DNA from: Flavobacteriales bacterium UBA1993
Lineage (GTDB): Bacteria > Bacteroidota > Bacteroidia > Flavobacteriales_G > Salibacteraceae
Length of the DNA stretch: 38,886 nucleotides
Reading direction: 5' to 3'
Assembly: GCA_002336485.1 (NCBI GenBank)
Contig: DDCZ01000045.1
Span: 1-38,886, forward strand
Position 1 is the first letter of the stretch; each line of letters begins with the position of its first letter. The position numbers were made by a program, and so were the translations under genes. Below, piece by piece: positions 16,613 through 24,244 of the stretch. Under the pieces are notes generated by a model. The model worked only from the letters and a program-made list of their open reading frames with translations, did not search any database and was not told the DNA's origin.

Positions 16613-17167
16613 TTATTTTTTAGCTGCAGATTTACCTGCTTTTCTTCTAATTTGTTCTCCAACGAACTTGATACCTTTTCCTTTATATGGTTCAGGCTTT
16701 CGTAGAGATCTGATCTTCGCTGCCACAGCCCCAATTAACTGTTTGTCATGCGACTCAAGCGTTATGATAGGATTCTTTCCTCTCTCCTGCTCAGCTGTAA
16801 TTTTCACTTCAGCCGGAATTTCAAAAAGAACGTTGTGGGAATATCCAAGAGCTAATTCAAGTTTTTGACCTTGAACTGCCGCACGATATCCAACACCGAC
16901 TAATTCTTGTTTGGTTTGATATCCTTTGGACACGCCTTCTACCATGTTGTTCACCAAAGAACGGTACAATCCGTGCTTGGAACGGTGATCCTTATGATCG
17001 GATTCACGGCTGAAATTGACGTTTCCATCTTCAATCTTAACGCTAATGCAAGAGTCAATACTCTGCACCAACTCGCCTTTAGAGCCTTTTACGCGAATGA
17101 CACCATCAGCCATTGAGACTTCAACTCCTGACGGTATACTCACTGGGGCATTTCCTATTCGTGACAT
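16613..17167 (-). CDS. rplF: 50S ribosomal protein L6
   Basis: 184 residues from the ATG at 17167 (MSRIGNAPVSIPSGVEV). L6 has two similar domains and stabilises the base of the L7/L12 stalk next to the sarcin-ricin loop. The C-terminal signature is RSLRKPEPYKGKGIKFVGEQIRRKAGK. The frame is open upstream to 17245, but that extension would run into rpsH and lacks family similarity, so the internal ATG is chosen. It follows rpsH by 19 bases. Confidence 0.96.
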   Translation of the reverse strand: MSRIGNAPVSIPSGVEVSMADGVIRVKGSKGELVQSIDSCISVKIEDGNVNFSRESDHKDHRSKHGLYRSLVNNMVEGVSKGYQTKQELVGVGYRAAVQGQKLELALGYSHNVLFEIPAEVKITAEQERGKNPIITLESHDKQLIGAVAAKIRSLRKPEPYKGKGIKFVGEQIRRKAGKSAAKK

Positions 17168-17186
17168 TTCTCTTCTTTCAATTCTA

Positions 17187-17588
17187 TTAATAAACGTAAC
17201 AAAGAACTTCGCCACCGACTTTCTGATGCCGCGCTTCTTTATCACTCATAACTCCTTTTGATGTGCTCAAAATTGCGATACCAAGTCCGTTAAGCACTCT
17301 CGGCAAACTAGTTGCTCCTGTATACTTACGAAGACCTGGCTTTGAAACCCGTTGAAGGTCTTTAATCGCTGATGTCTTTGTTACACTATCATATTTCAAC
17401 GCAATTTTAATGTTGCCTTGATGACCTTCCTCTTCAAACTTGTAGCTCAAGATGTATCCTTTTTCAAAAAGAATCTTGGTGAGTTCTCTCTTCACTCCGG
17501 ATGATGGAATGTCAACTACGCGATGATTCGCGCGTACTGCATTTCTCAACCGAGTTAAGTAATCTGCTATTGGATCTGTTACTGCCAT
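17187..17588 (-). CDS. rpsH: 30S ribosomal protein S8
   Basis: 133 residues. S8 is a central-domain primary binder of 16S rRNA helix 21; in enterobacteria it also represses the spc operon. Family features are MAVTDPIADYLTRLRNAVRANH and GLGIAILSTSKGVMSDKEARHQKVGGEVLCYVY. It stands between rpsN and rplF, the standard spc order. Confidence 0.98.
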   Translation of the reverse strand: MAVTDPIADYLTRLRNAVRANHRVVDIPSSGVKRELTKILFEKGYILSYKFEEEGHQGNIKIALKYDSVTKTSAIKDLQRVSKPGLRKYTGATSLPRVLNGLGIAILSTSKGVMSDKEARHQKVGGEVLCYVY

Positions 17589-17607
17589 TGCTTTATTCTT
17601 AGTGCTG

Positions 17608-17877
17608 TTACCAGCTTGCTTTTGTTACTCCAGGGATCAAACCTTTGTTCGCCATTTCTCTGAATGTTACCCGAGAAACACCAAATTGTCTCATGTATCC
17701 ACGAGGACGACCTGTTAGTTTACATCGGTTATGCAACCGAACGGATGAAGAGTTCTTAGGGAGCTTTTGCAAGTCTTCCCATCGACCTTCTGCTTTTAAC
17801 TGAGCGCGCTTGTCAGCATAGCGTTCCACCATGCTTTCTCTTTTACGCTCTCTGGCTTTCATTGATTCCTTTGCCAT
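17608..17877 (-). CDS. rpsN: 30S ribosomal protein S14, long zinc-free form
   Basis: 89 residues. S14 is a late-binding protein of the 30S head near S3 and S10. This is the long form: it has the insertion present in the zinc-free class and only one cysteine (in LHNRCKLTGRPRGYMRQFGVSR), without the C-x2-C-x12-C-x2-C ribbon of the short class. It follows rplE by 3 bases. Together with zinc-free L36 and S4 it suggests low zinc demand in these ribosomal proteins. Confidence 0.97.
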   Translation of the reverse strand: MAKESMKARERKRESMVERYADKRAQLKAEGRWEDLQKLPKNSSSVRLHNRCKLTGRPRGYMRQFGVSRVTFREMANKGLIPGVTKASW

Positions 17878-17880
17878 ACC

Positions 17881-18432
17881 TTATTTTTTGAACGGTAAAC
17901 CGAATTCTTTTAATAATTCAAACGCCTCTTCATTCGTGTTCGCGGTAGTCACCATAGTGATGTCCATTCCTGAAACACGGCTGATTTTATCGATGTCAAT
18001 CTCTGGAAAAATAATCTGCTCCTTGATACCAAGGTTGTAGTTTCCTCTTCCATCGAAACCTTTTGGATTGATGCCCCTAAAATCTCTAGTTCGTGGCAAC
18101 GCAACCGCTACCAATCGATCAAGAAATTCATACATCATATCTCCACGAAGGGTAACCTTGGCTCCAATGGCCATCCCCTTTCGTAGTTTAAAGTTTGACA
18201 CGTCTTTCTTAGCGTATGTCGCAATTGCTTTTTGACCACTAATCGTTGTCATTTCCGCAAGTGCATTTTCAATTACTTTCTTGTCAGCGGTTGCGTCTCC
18301 TAAACCCTGGCTAAGAACAATCTTAGTTAGTCTAGGTACCTGCATCGCTGAACTGTACTGAAACTTCTCCTTTAAAGCTGGAGCAATTTCGTCTTGGTAC
18401 GTGGTCTTTAGTCTTGGTGTGTAGTCGCTCAT
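17881..18432 (-). CDS. rplE: 50S ribosomal protein L5
   Basis: 183 residues. L5 binds 5S rRNA and contacts the P-site tRNA and S13. Recognisable segments are PRLTKIVLSQGLGDATADKK (about 34-53), LRKGMAIGAKVTLRGD and RDFRGINPKGFDGRGNYNLGIKEQIIFPEID. Its ATG overlaps the rplX stop as ATGA (4 bases), indicating translational coupling. Confidence 0.98.
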   Translation of the reverse strand: MSDYTPRLKTTYQDEIAPALKEKFQYSSAMQVPRLTKIVLSQGLGDATADKKVIENALAEMTTISGQKAIATYAKKDVSNFKLRKGMAIGAKVTLRGDMMYEFLDRLVAVALPRTRDFRGINPKGFDGRGNYNLGIKEQIIFPEIDIDKISRVSGMDITMVTTANTNEEAFELLKEFGLPFKK

Positions 18433-18764
18433 TTGATTACCTCCCCTGATCTTTTTGAAAATCTCACCTTATTTCCGGCATCATCCACTTTTCGTCCAAT
18501 TCGACAGGCCTTTCCGTCTTTTGGGTCGATGTGTGAAAGATTGGATATATGAATAGATCCTTCTTTTTTAACGATACCACCATCTGCGTTCGCAGCGTTT
18601 GGCTTTGTATGAACAGACATAATGTTGAGTCCCTCAACAATCGCTCGCATTTTTGTACGGTCGACCTCAAGCACAGTGCCTGATTTGCCTTTTTCATTAC
18701 CGGAGATTGCAATTACTTGGTCTCCTTTCTTTATGTGCAATTTCTTTTGCATTTTCATTATCAT
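18429..18764 (-). CDS. rplX: 50S ribosomal protein L24
   Basis: 111 residues from the ATG directly abutting the rplN stop. L24 is an assembly initiator at the polypeptide exit tunnel and holds a KOW motif: KKGDQVIAISGNEKGKSGTVLEV (about 13-35). Three in-frame ATGs occur within the first five codons (18764, 18758, 18752); a GAGG stretch 8 bases before the first favours 18764, while the family start MxKKLxIKKGD favours 18752. The difference is four residues and does not affect identity. Confidence 0.95.
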   Translation of the reverse strand: MIMKMQKKLHIKKGDQVIAISGNEKGKSGTVLEVDRTKMRAIVEGLNIMSVHTKPNAANADGGIVKKEGSIHISNLSHIDPKDGKACRIGRKVDDAGNKVRFSKRSGEVIK

Positions 18765-19133
18765 TTAAAGCACCTCAGGGGCTAATGACACAATTTTCAT
18801 AAACTGCTTCTCTCTCAACTCTCTAGCAACAGGGCCGAAAATTCGAGTTCCTCGCATCTCGCCGGTTGCACTTAACAACACAACTGCGTTTTCATCAAAT
18901 CGGATGTAAGAACCATCCTGGCGTCTTACTTCCTTCTTTGTTCGAACAACAACTGCACGGCTCACCGCACCCTTCTTAATGTTTCCAGATGGCAAAGCGT
19001 CCTTAACTGATACTACTACCAAGTCACCGATACTTGCGTATCTTCTCTTTGTTCCTCCAAGCACGCGGATGCAAAGAACTTCTTTTGCACCGCTGTTGTC
19101 AGCCACTCTCATTCGTGATTCTTGCTGTAACAT
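18765..19133 (-). CDS. rplN: 50S ribosomal protein L14
   Basis: 122 residues, the exact usual length. L14 lies at the 30S interface, forming bridges to 16S rRNA. Sequence MLQQESRMRVADNSGAKEVLCIRVLGG (1-27) and VVVRTKKEVRRQDGSYIRFDENAVVLL are canonical. It is placed between rpsQ and rplX, 6 bases from rpsQ. Confidence 0.98.
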   Translation of the reverse strand: MLQQESRMRVADNSGAKEVLCIRVLGGTKRRYASIGDLVVVSVKDALPSGNIKKGAVSRAVVVRTKKEVRRQDGSYIRFDENAVVLLSATGEMRGTRIFGPVARELREKQFMKIVSLAPEVL

Positions 19134-19139
19134 CTTTTC

Positions 19140-19397
19140 TTATTTAGCTTTTTCAACTACTTCAACCAATCTCCAGCACTTACGCTTGCTTATTGGTCGA
19201 GTTTCCATTATTCGAACTGTATCGCCAATTCCTGACTCATTCTTTTCATCATGAGCAACGAATTTTTTCGACACGTTCACGAACTTACCGTATACGGCGT
19301 GTTTCATTTTACGAGACACAGTGACAACGATGGATTTCTCCATTTTGTCGCTGGTAACAACACCTATTCGTTCTTTTCTTAGATTTCTTTCAGACAT
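19140..19397 (-). CDS. rpsQ: 30S ribosomal protein S17
   Basis: 85 residues. S17 is a primary 16S binder with an OB-fold, near the 5-prime domain. Recognised by RIGVVTSDKMEKSIVVTVSRKMKHAVYGK and GDTVRIMETRPISKRKCWRLVEVVEKA. 12 bases after rpmC, 6 bases before rplN. Confidence 0.98.
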   Translation of the reverse strand: MSERNLRKERIGVVTSDKMEKSIVVTVSRKMKHAVYGKFVNVSKKFVAHDEKNESGIGDTVRIMETRPISKRKCWRLVEVVEKAK

Positions 19398-19409
19398 GAT
19401 CTATATCTC

Positions 19410-19604
19410 TTAAGCTTCTTTTTGCCTTCTGGTTAATTCCGTCATCAAACGCGCGACGTCTTTTCTTCTATCTCTTAGAACCAATGGGTTCTCAAGTGGA
19501 GAAATAGCATGTTGCATTTTCAACTTACCCAAAGCCGATTTTTCATCAATCAACTTATCCTCTATTTCCTCGGTGGTCATTTCCCGAATTACTGATGACT
19601 TCAT
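19410..19604 (-). CDS. rpmC: 50S ribosomal protein L29
   Basis: 64 residues. L29 is a two-helix protein at the exit tunnel where signal recognition particle and trigger factor dock. It has the usual pattern EIEDKLIDEKSALGKLKMQHAISPLENPLVLRDRRKDVARLMTEL. Between rplP and rpsQ, the standard S10 operon order. Confidence 0.97.
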   Translation of the reverse strand: MKSSVIREMTTEEIEDKLIDEKSALGKLKMQHAISPLENPLVLRDRRKDVARLMTELTRRQKEA

Positions 19605-19616
19605 CTTCTATCTATA

Positions 19617-20039
19617 TTAATCTTGAGAGTAGTCTCTCCTAATTACAAACTTTGTTACAACCGGCAATTTCTGAGCCGCAAGCCTTAGAGCCTCTTTTCC
19701 AACTTCAAGGGATACGCCCTCTACTTCAAAGAGCATTCGCCCTGGCTCAATCTTCGCCGCCCAATGATCAAGGGCTCCTTTTCCCTTACCCATTCTTACC
19801 TCGGCTGGCTTTTTAGTAATTGGCACGTCTGGGAAAATTCGGATCCAAACCTGACCTTCTCTTTTCATGTATCGAGTAACAGCAATACGCGCCGCTTCGA
19901 TTTGTCTAGAGGTCAATCTGCCCATATCCAGGCTCTTGATTCCAAAAGTTCCAAATGCTAATTGGTTACCTCGCTGCGCATTGCCTTTAATTCGGCCCTT
20001 TTGCTGCTTTCTATGCTTTGTCTTTTTCGGTGATAACAT
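19617..20039 (-). CDS. rplP: 50S ribosomal protein L16
   Basis: 140 residues. L16 organises the A-site tRNA region and peptidyl-transferase neighbourhood. Diagnostic segments are MLSPKKTKHRKQQKGRIKG, KREGQVWIRIFPDVPITKKP and AEVRMGKGKGALDHWAAKI. The arginine that is hydroxylated in some proteobacteria (VRMGKGKG) is present. 12 bases after rpsC and 12 before rpmC. Confidence 0.98.
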   Translation of the reverse strand: MLSPKKTKHRKQQKGRIKGNAQRGNQLAFGTFGIKSLDMGRLTSRQIEAARIAVTRYMKREGQVWIRIFPDVPITKKPAEVRMGKGKGALDHWAAKIEPGRMLFEVEGVSLEVGKEALRLAAQKLPVVTKFVIRRDYSQD

Positions 20040-20051
20040 TAGTCTATTCTT

Positions 20052-20783
20052 TTACGCCATTGGTTTTCTACGTCCTCCACGTCCTCGGTTTCCTTCTGGA
20101 CCACCACCTTTACCTTTGTTAGGTGTTCCAGAACCAACTGAAGCAGATAAGTCACGCTTACCAAAAACTTCTCCTTTACAAATCCATACTTTCACTCCGA
20201 TTCGTCCATACGTTGTATGTGCTTCAGAAAGCGCATAGTCAATATCCGCTCGGAATGTATGTAATGGTGTTCTTCCATCTTTATATTGTTCGGTTCGAGC
20301 CATCTCAGCGCCGTTTAATCGACCACTGATTTTAACCTTGATACCTTCAGCTCCCATGCGCATTGTGGATGCAACGGACATTTTTGCTGCTCGTCTGAAA
20401 GAAATTCTTCCTTCAATCTGTCGAGCAATAGCATCTGCAACCAATTTGGCATCTAACTCAGGTCGTTTGATCTCAAAAATATTGATCTGAACTTCCTTTC
20501 CGGTTAGCTTCTTAAGCTCTTCCTTCAACTTATCAACTTCCTGACCACCTTTTCCAATGATGATTCCAGGACGTGCCGTGTTAATTGTTACAGTAACCAA
20601 TTTCATGGTTCGCTCAATAACAATGTGAGACACACTTGCATTCTTTAATCGAGCATAGACATACTCTCGGATTTTATGGTCCTCGACTAATTTGTCTTCA
20701 AACCTTTTTCCTCCGTACCACTGAGAATCCCATCCTCGGATGAACCCTAGTCTATTGCCGATTGGATTTGTTTTCTGTCCCAT
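20052..20783 (-). CDS. rpsC: 30S ribosomal protein S3
   Basis: 243 residues. S3 lines the mRNA entry channel and has helicase-like activity with S4 and S5. The KH domain shows PGIIIGKGGQEVDKLKEELKKLTGKEV (about 63-99) and the C-terminal domain RISFRRAAKMSVASTMRMGAEGIKVKISGRLNGAEMAR. The tail is Gly/Arg-rich. Its ATG overlaps the rplV stop by one base (TAATG). Confidence 0.98.
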   Translation of the reverse strand: MGQKTNPIGNRLGFIRGWDSQWYGGKRFEDKLVEDHKIREYVYARLKNASVSHIVIERTMKLVTVTINTARPGIIIGKGGQEVDKLKEELKKLTGKEVQINIFEIKRPELDAKLVADAIARQIEGRISFRRAAKMSVASTMRMGAEGIKVKISGRLNGAEMARTEQYKDGRTPLHTFRADIDYALSEAHTTYGRIGVKVWICKGEVFGKRDLSASVGSGTPNKGKGGGPEGNRGRGGRRKPMA

Positions 20784-21229
20784 TAAGCTTCAGTTTCAGT
20801 TGTTTCAACATTATTTTTCAATCCAGCCCTAAACTCAGGGTTTGCTGAATCAAGAATCATTGTGACGTGATTTGAACGCTTTCGCACTCGGTACGCCCGA
20901 CCCTGTGGTGCAGGCTGAATACGCTTAAGCATTCTACCTCCATCTACAGAAATCTCTTTTATCATAAGATCAGCCTCTTCCCATCGCTCTCCAGTTTTTT
21001 GCTCAAAGTTTGAGATTGCTGATCGTAGCAATTTCTCAAGATCACGCGCTGCGTGCTTCTTTGTAAACTGTAAAACGGCAGAAGCTTTAGCTACATCCAT
21101 TCCGCGAACCAAATCAGCAACCAACCTCATTTTTCGAGGTGATGTCGGACAATTTCGCAATTGAGCGATGTAAAGACTCTTGCGTTCTTCACTTATCCTT
21201 TTGGCCATATTGTGCTTTCGAACTCCCAT
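20783..21229 (-). CDS. rplV: 50S ribosomal protein L22
   Basis: 148 residues. L22 reaches into the exit tunnel with a long beta hairpin that interacts with nascent chains and macrolides. The conserved core is IAQLRNCPTSPRKMRLVADLVRG (about 21-43) and MLKRIQPAPQGRAYRVRKRSNHVTMIL. The first ATG (MGVRKHN) was kept because Bacteroidota L22 commonly begins with MGxRK; an ATG seven codons later (21208) is possible. The C-terminus ends in ETTETEA, an acidic tail. Confidence 0.96.
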   Translation of the reverse strand: MGVRKHNMAKRISEERKSLYIAQLRNCPTSPRKMRLVADLVRGMDVAKASAVLQFTKKHAARDLEKLLRSAISNFEQKTGERWEEADLMIKEISVDGGRMLKRIQPAPQGRAYRVRKRSNHVTMILDSANPEFRAGLKNNVETTETEA

Positions 21230-21236
21230 GACTTAT

Positions 21237-21512
21237 TTATTTCTTTCCTTTTTTGTTACCAGCATGACCTCTAAAATTCCGTGTTGGTGCAAACTCTCCG
21301 AGTTTGTGTCCAACCATGTTTTCAGTGACATATACTGGAATGAACTTCTTTCCGTTGTGAACTGCAATGGTTAATCCAACAAATTCTGGAGTAATCATTG
21401 ATGCTCTGCTCCAAGTCTTAATGACGCTCTTCTTACCAGAAGATTGAGCTTCATCAGATCTTTGTTGCAACTTATAGTGCACAAATGGTGGCTTTTTAAG
21501 TGATCTACTCAT
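21237..21512 (-). CDS. rpsS: 30S ribosomal protein S19
   Basis: 91 residues. S19 binds the 30S head with S13 and contacts A- and P-site tRNA. Canonical MSRSLKKPPFVHYKL, TWSRASMITPEFVGLTIAVHNGKKFIPVYVTENMVGHKLGEFAPTR identify it. 7 bases before rplV, 6 bases after rplB. Confidence 0.98.
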   Translation of the reverse strand: MSRSLKKPPFVHYKLQQRSDEAQSSGKKSVIKTWSRASMITPEFVGLTIAVHNGKKFIPVYVTENMVGHKLGEFAPTRNFRGHAGNKKGKK

Positions 21513-21518
21513 GCCTTA

Positions 21519-22343
21519 TTATTTCTTTCGTTTTTCTACGATAAATTTATTCGACGGCTTCTTCTTCGCTCGAGTCTTATAGCCCTTCGCTGGAATTCCG
21601 TTTCTTGATCTAGGATGACCTCCGGAAGATTTGCCTTCTCCACCACCCATTGGGTGATCCACTGGATTCATTGCAACACCTCTAACTCTAGGTCGTCGTC
21701 CAAGCCATCTGCTTCTACCTGCTTTACCACTTCTTTCAAGGAAATGCTCAGAGTTGGATACTGTTCCAACCGTTGCAAGACATGCTAGAAGCACCATTCT
21801 TACTTCGCCACTTGGCATTTTCAGTACGGCATACTTTCCTTCCTTAGCGGCAAGTTGAGCGTAAGTACCTGCGCTTCGCGCGAACTTACCACCCTGACCT
21901 GGGTTCAATTCAACATTGTGAACAATCGTTCCAAGTGGCATATCCTTTAGGAAAAGTGTGTTTCCAATTTCAGGAGCTGCCTTTGTTCCACTAACTATCT
22001 CTTGGCCAACTGTGATTCCAGCTGGAGCAATAATGTATCGTTTCTCTCCATCCTTGTATTCAACAAGAGCAATACGAGCATTACGATTTGGATCGTACTC
22101 TACAGTCAAAACTGTCGCTGCTACATCATGCTTCTCTCTCTTGAAATCAACAATTCTGTAACGTTGCTTGTGACCTCCACCTCTCTGACGGATGGTCATT
22201 TTACCTGTATTATTTCGTCCACCAGATTTCTTCTTACCAACTAATAAAGACTTCTCAGGCTTATTTGCGGTGATGGTATCGAAGGAGCTAACGACTTTGA
22301 ATCGTTGTCCTGGTGTGGTCGGTTTAAGTTTTCTAACAGCCAT
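21519..22343 (-). CDS. rplB: 50S ribosomal protein L2
   Basis: 274 residues. L2 is among the most conserved ribosomal proteins and is needed for subunit association and peptidyl transfer. It has RQRGGGHKQRYRIVDFKR (about 53-70) and the C-terminal loop RPRVRGVAMNPVDHPMGGGEGKSSGG (about 218-243) with the conserved histidine of NPVDHPMGGG. Ten bases after rplW. Confidence 0.98.
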   Translation of the reverse strand: MAVRKLKPTTPGQRFKVVSSFDTITANKPEKSLLVGKKKSGGRNNTGKMTIRQRGGGHKQRYRIVDFKREKHDVAATVLTVEYDPNRNARIALVEYKDGEKRYIIAPAGITVGQEIVSGTKAAPEIGNTLFLKDMPLGTIVHNVELNPGQGGKFARSAGTYAQLAAKEGKYAVLKMPSGEVRMVLLACLATVGTVSNSEHFLERSGKAGRSRWLGRRPRVRGVAMNPVDHPMGGGEGKSSGGHPRSRNGIPAKGYKTRAKKKPSNKFIVEKRKK

Positions 22344-22353
22344 TTCTGTTCTC

Positions 22354-22644
22354 TTAAATATTAGCGTAGAAATCGATTACATCACCTTCAGCCAATGTTA
22401 CCATTGCCTTTTTAAAGTGATTGCTTCTACCTGTTAAAATGGCGCTTTTAGTAAAACGCTTTTTGCTTTTTCCGGCATAGATCATAGTGTTAACTGAAGT
22501 AACACTGACTTTGTATTGATCCTCAATTGCCTTGCGAATCTCAACCTTGTTTGCCTTTCGCTCTACGATAAAACCATACTGTCCTCGCTTCTCGCTGAGT
22601 TCAGTCATTTTTTCCGTAATAAGTGGCTTAAGTAGTACGCTCAT
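22354..22644 (-). CDS. rplW: 50S ribosomal protein L23
   Basis: 96 residues. L23 sits at the exit-tunnel rim and is a docking site for trigger factor and SRP. It begins SVLLKPLITEKMTELSEKRGQYGFIVERKANKVEIRKAIEDQYKV and has the usual KSKKRF loop. 6 bases after rplD. Confidence 0.97.
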   Translation of the reverse strand: MSVLLKPLITEKMTELSEKRGQYGFIVERKANKVEIRKAIEDQYKVSVTSVNTMIYAGKSKKRFTKSAILTGRSNHFKKAMVTLAEGDVIDFYANI

Positions 22645-22650
22645 CTCTAA

Positions 22651-23277
22651 TTACTTTAAAATGTCATTAATCTTAGCGATAGCTCCTTCACAGATCAAAA
22701 GCACATTCGCATTCATGATATCGTAGGTGTTGATGCTTCCTGCCACAGCGACTTTCGCTTTTGGAAAATTCCTAGCACTCAACACTACGTTTAAATTCAC
22801 ATCGGAAGTAATAAGAAGGGTCTTCTTGTTACTAAGCTCGAGTCCGTTTAAAAGGTTCACATAAGCACTCGTCTTTGGAGCGTCGAACGTGAAATCTTCC
22901 ATCACCCGAATATCTTTACTTCCTGCCTTAACAGATAGTGCAGATCGTCGCGCTAATCGTTTTACTTTCTTATTAAGCTTAAAGCCGTAGTCTCTTGGTT
23001 CTGGACCGAAAATTCGACCCCCACCAACAAAGACACCACTCTTGATCGAGCCTGCTCTTGCGCCTCCAGTACCTTTCTGCTTCTTAATCTTTCTCGTAGA
23101 ATAACTTACCTCACCGCGACCTTTAACCTTATTGGTTCCTTGTCGTTGATTTGCCAAGTACTGCTTTACATCGAGATATATGGAATGCTCATTTGGCTCT
23201 ACACCAAACACATCCTTATCAAGTTTGACCTTTTTACCAGTCTCCTTACCTGTTACGTTATGTATTGCGAATTCCAT
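22651..23277 (-). CDS. rplD: 50S ribosomal protein L4
   Basis: 208 residues. L4 extends a loop into the exit tunnel and in some bacteria also represses the S10 operon. The tunnel loop contains KVKGRGEVSYSTRKIKKQKGTGGARAGSIKSGVFVGGGRIFGPEPRDY (about 50-98), with the macrolide-relevant GTGGARAG intact. The gene overlaps the rplC stop by one base. Confidence 0.98.
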   Translation of the reverse strand: MEFAIHNVTGKETGKKVKLDKDVFGVEPNEHSIYLDVKQYLANQRQGTNKVKGRGEVSYSTRKIKKQKGTGGARAGSIKSGVFVGGGRIFGPEPRDYGFKLNKKVKRLARRSALSVKAGSKDIRVMEDFTFDAPKTSAYVNLLNGLELSNKKTLLITSDVNLNVVLSARNFPKAKVAVAGSINTYDIMNANVLLICEGAIAKINDILK

Positions 23278-23894
23278 TATTTCTCGATTATAACATATGA
23301 TCCTTTTGGTCCAGGAACGGCGCCTTTCACAAGCACAACATTCTTGTCAGCCAATACTTTAATAATTTCAAGATTGATCATCTTAACTCTCTGACCACCC
23401 ATTCTACCTGCCATTCTCATGCCTTTAAAAACACGAGATGGTGTACTACAAGCACCAATAGAACCTGGAGCTCTTAATCTGTTATGCTGACCGTGTGTTG
23501 CATCGCCTACACCATGAAAGCCATGACGCTTTACAACACCTTGAAAACCTTTTCCTTTTGAAGTACCAACAACGTCAACAAATTCACCTTCAGTAAGGAT
23601 ATCAACACCTATGGTATCACCCACATTGTGCTCGCCATCCCACTCTCTAAACTCAATCACTTTGCGCTTTGCATTCGTTCCTGACTTCTTAAAATGACCT
23701 GCGGTGCTTTTGTTTGTGTTCTTTTCAGACAAATCATCAAAGGCGATTTGCGTTGCAGTATACCCATCAGTCTCTTCACTTCGCACTTGAGTAACCACGC
23801 ATGGCCCAGCTTCAATGACTGTACACGGAATGTTCTTACCCGCTTCGGAGAAGACACTCGTCATACCAACTTTTTTTCCAATTATTCCTAACAT
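23277..23894 (-). CDS. rplC: 50S ribosomal protein L3
   Basis: 205 residues. L3 initiates 50S assembly and reaches close to the peptidyl transferase centre. The segments GIIGKKVGMTSVFSEAGKNIPCTVI (about 3-27) and GFQGVVKRHGFHGVGDATHGQHNRLRAPGSIGACSTPSRVFKGMRMAGRMGG (about 117-168) are typical. 20 bases after rpsJ, beginning the S10-type order rpsJ-rplC-rplD-rplW-rplB. Confidence 0.98.
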   Translation of the reverse strand: MLGIIGKKVGMTSVFSEAGKNIPCTVIEAGPCVVTQVRSEETDGYTATQIAFDDLSEKNTNKSTAGHFKKSGTNAKRKVIEFREWDGEHNVGDTIGVDILTEGEFVDVVGTSKGKGFQGVVKRHGFHGVGDATHGQHNRLRAPGSIGACSTPSRVFKGMRMAGRMGGQRVKMINLEIIKVLADKNVVLVKGAVPGPKGSYVIIEK

Positions 23895-23914
23895 CTTTTC
23901 TTTGATTAATTGGG

Positions 23915-24220
23915 TTAGACTTTAATTTCAACATCAACACCACTTGGAAGCTCAAGGCCCATAAGTGCGTCAATTGTTTTAGATGAGCTACTATAAATGT
24001 CCATAAGACGCTTATAACTCGATAATTGGAACTGCTCACGAGCTTTCTTATTTACGTGTGGTGAACGTAGCACCGTGTAAATCTGCTTCTGTGTGGGCAG
24101 AGGAATCGGTCCACTTACGACAGCTCCGGTTGTTTTAACCGTTTTCACAATCTTTTCAGCAGATTTATCTACCAAATTGTGGTCGTAGGACTTCAGCTTT
24201 ATTCTGATTCGTTGCGCCAT
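23915..24220 (-). CDS. rpsJ: 30S ribosomal protein S10
   Basis: 101 residues. S10 is in the 30S head and also acts as NusE in transcription antitermination. Pattern IRIKLKSYDHNLVDKSAEKIVKT and GPIPLPTQKQIYTVLRSPHVNKKAREQF is diagnostic. It follows fusA directly (24 bases); tuf, which lies here in many other bacteria, is absent. Confidence 0.98.
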   Translation of the reverse strand: MAQRIRIKLKSYDHNLVDKSAEKIVKTVKTTGAVVSGPIPLPTQKQIYTVLRSPHVNKKAREQFQLSSYKRLMDIYSSSSKTIDALMGLELPSGVDVEIKV

Positions 24221-24244
24221 TTTTTCTGTTTATTCTCTTCTTTA

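Noticed and set aside
17168..17245. 26-residue N-terminal extension of L6
   Set aside because: It overlaps the end of rpsH and does not look like L6; MSRIGNAPV is the family start.
24221..24244. tuf gene expected between fusA and rpsJ
   Set aside because: Only 24 bases separate the genes; tuf must lie elsewhere, as in many Bacteroidota.
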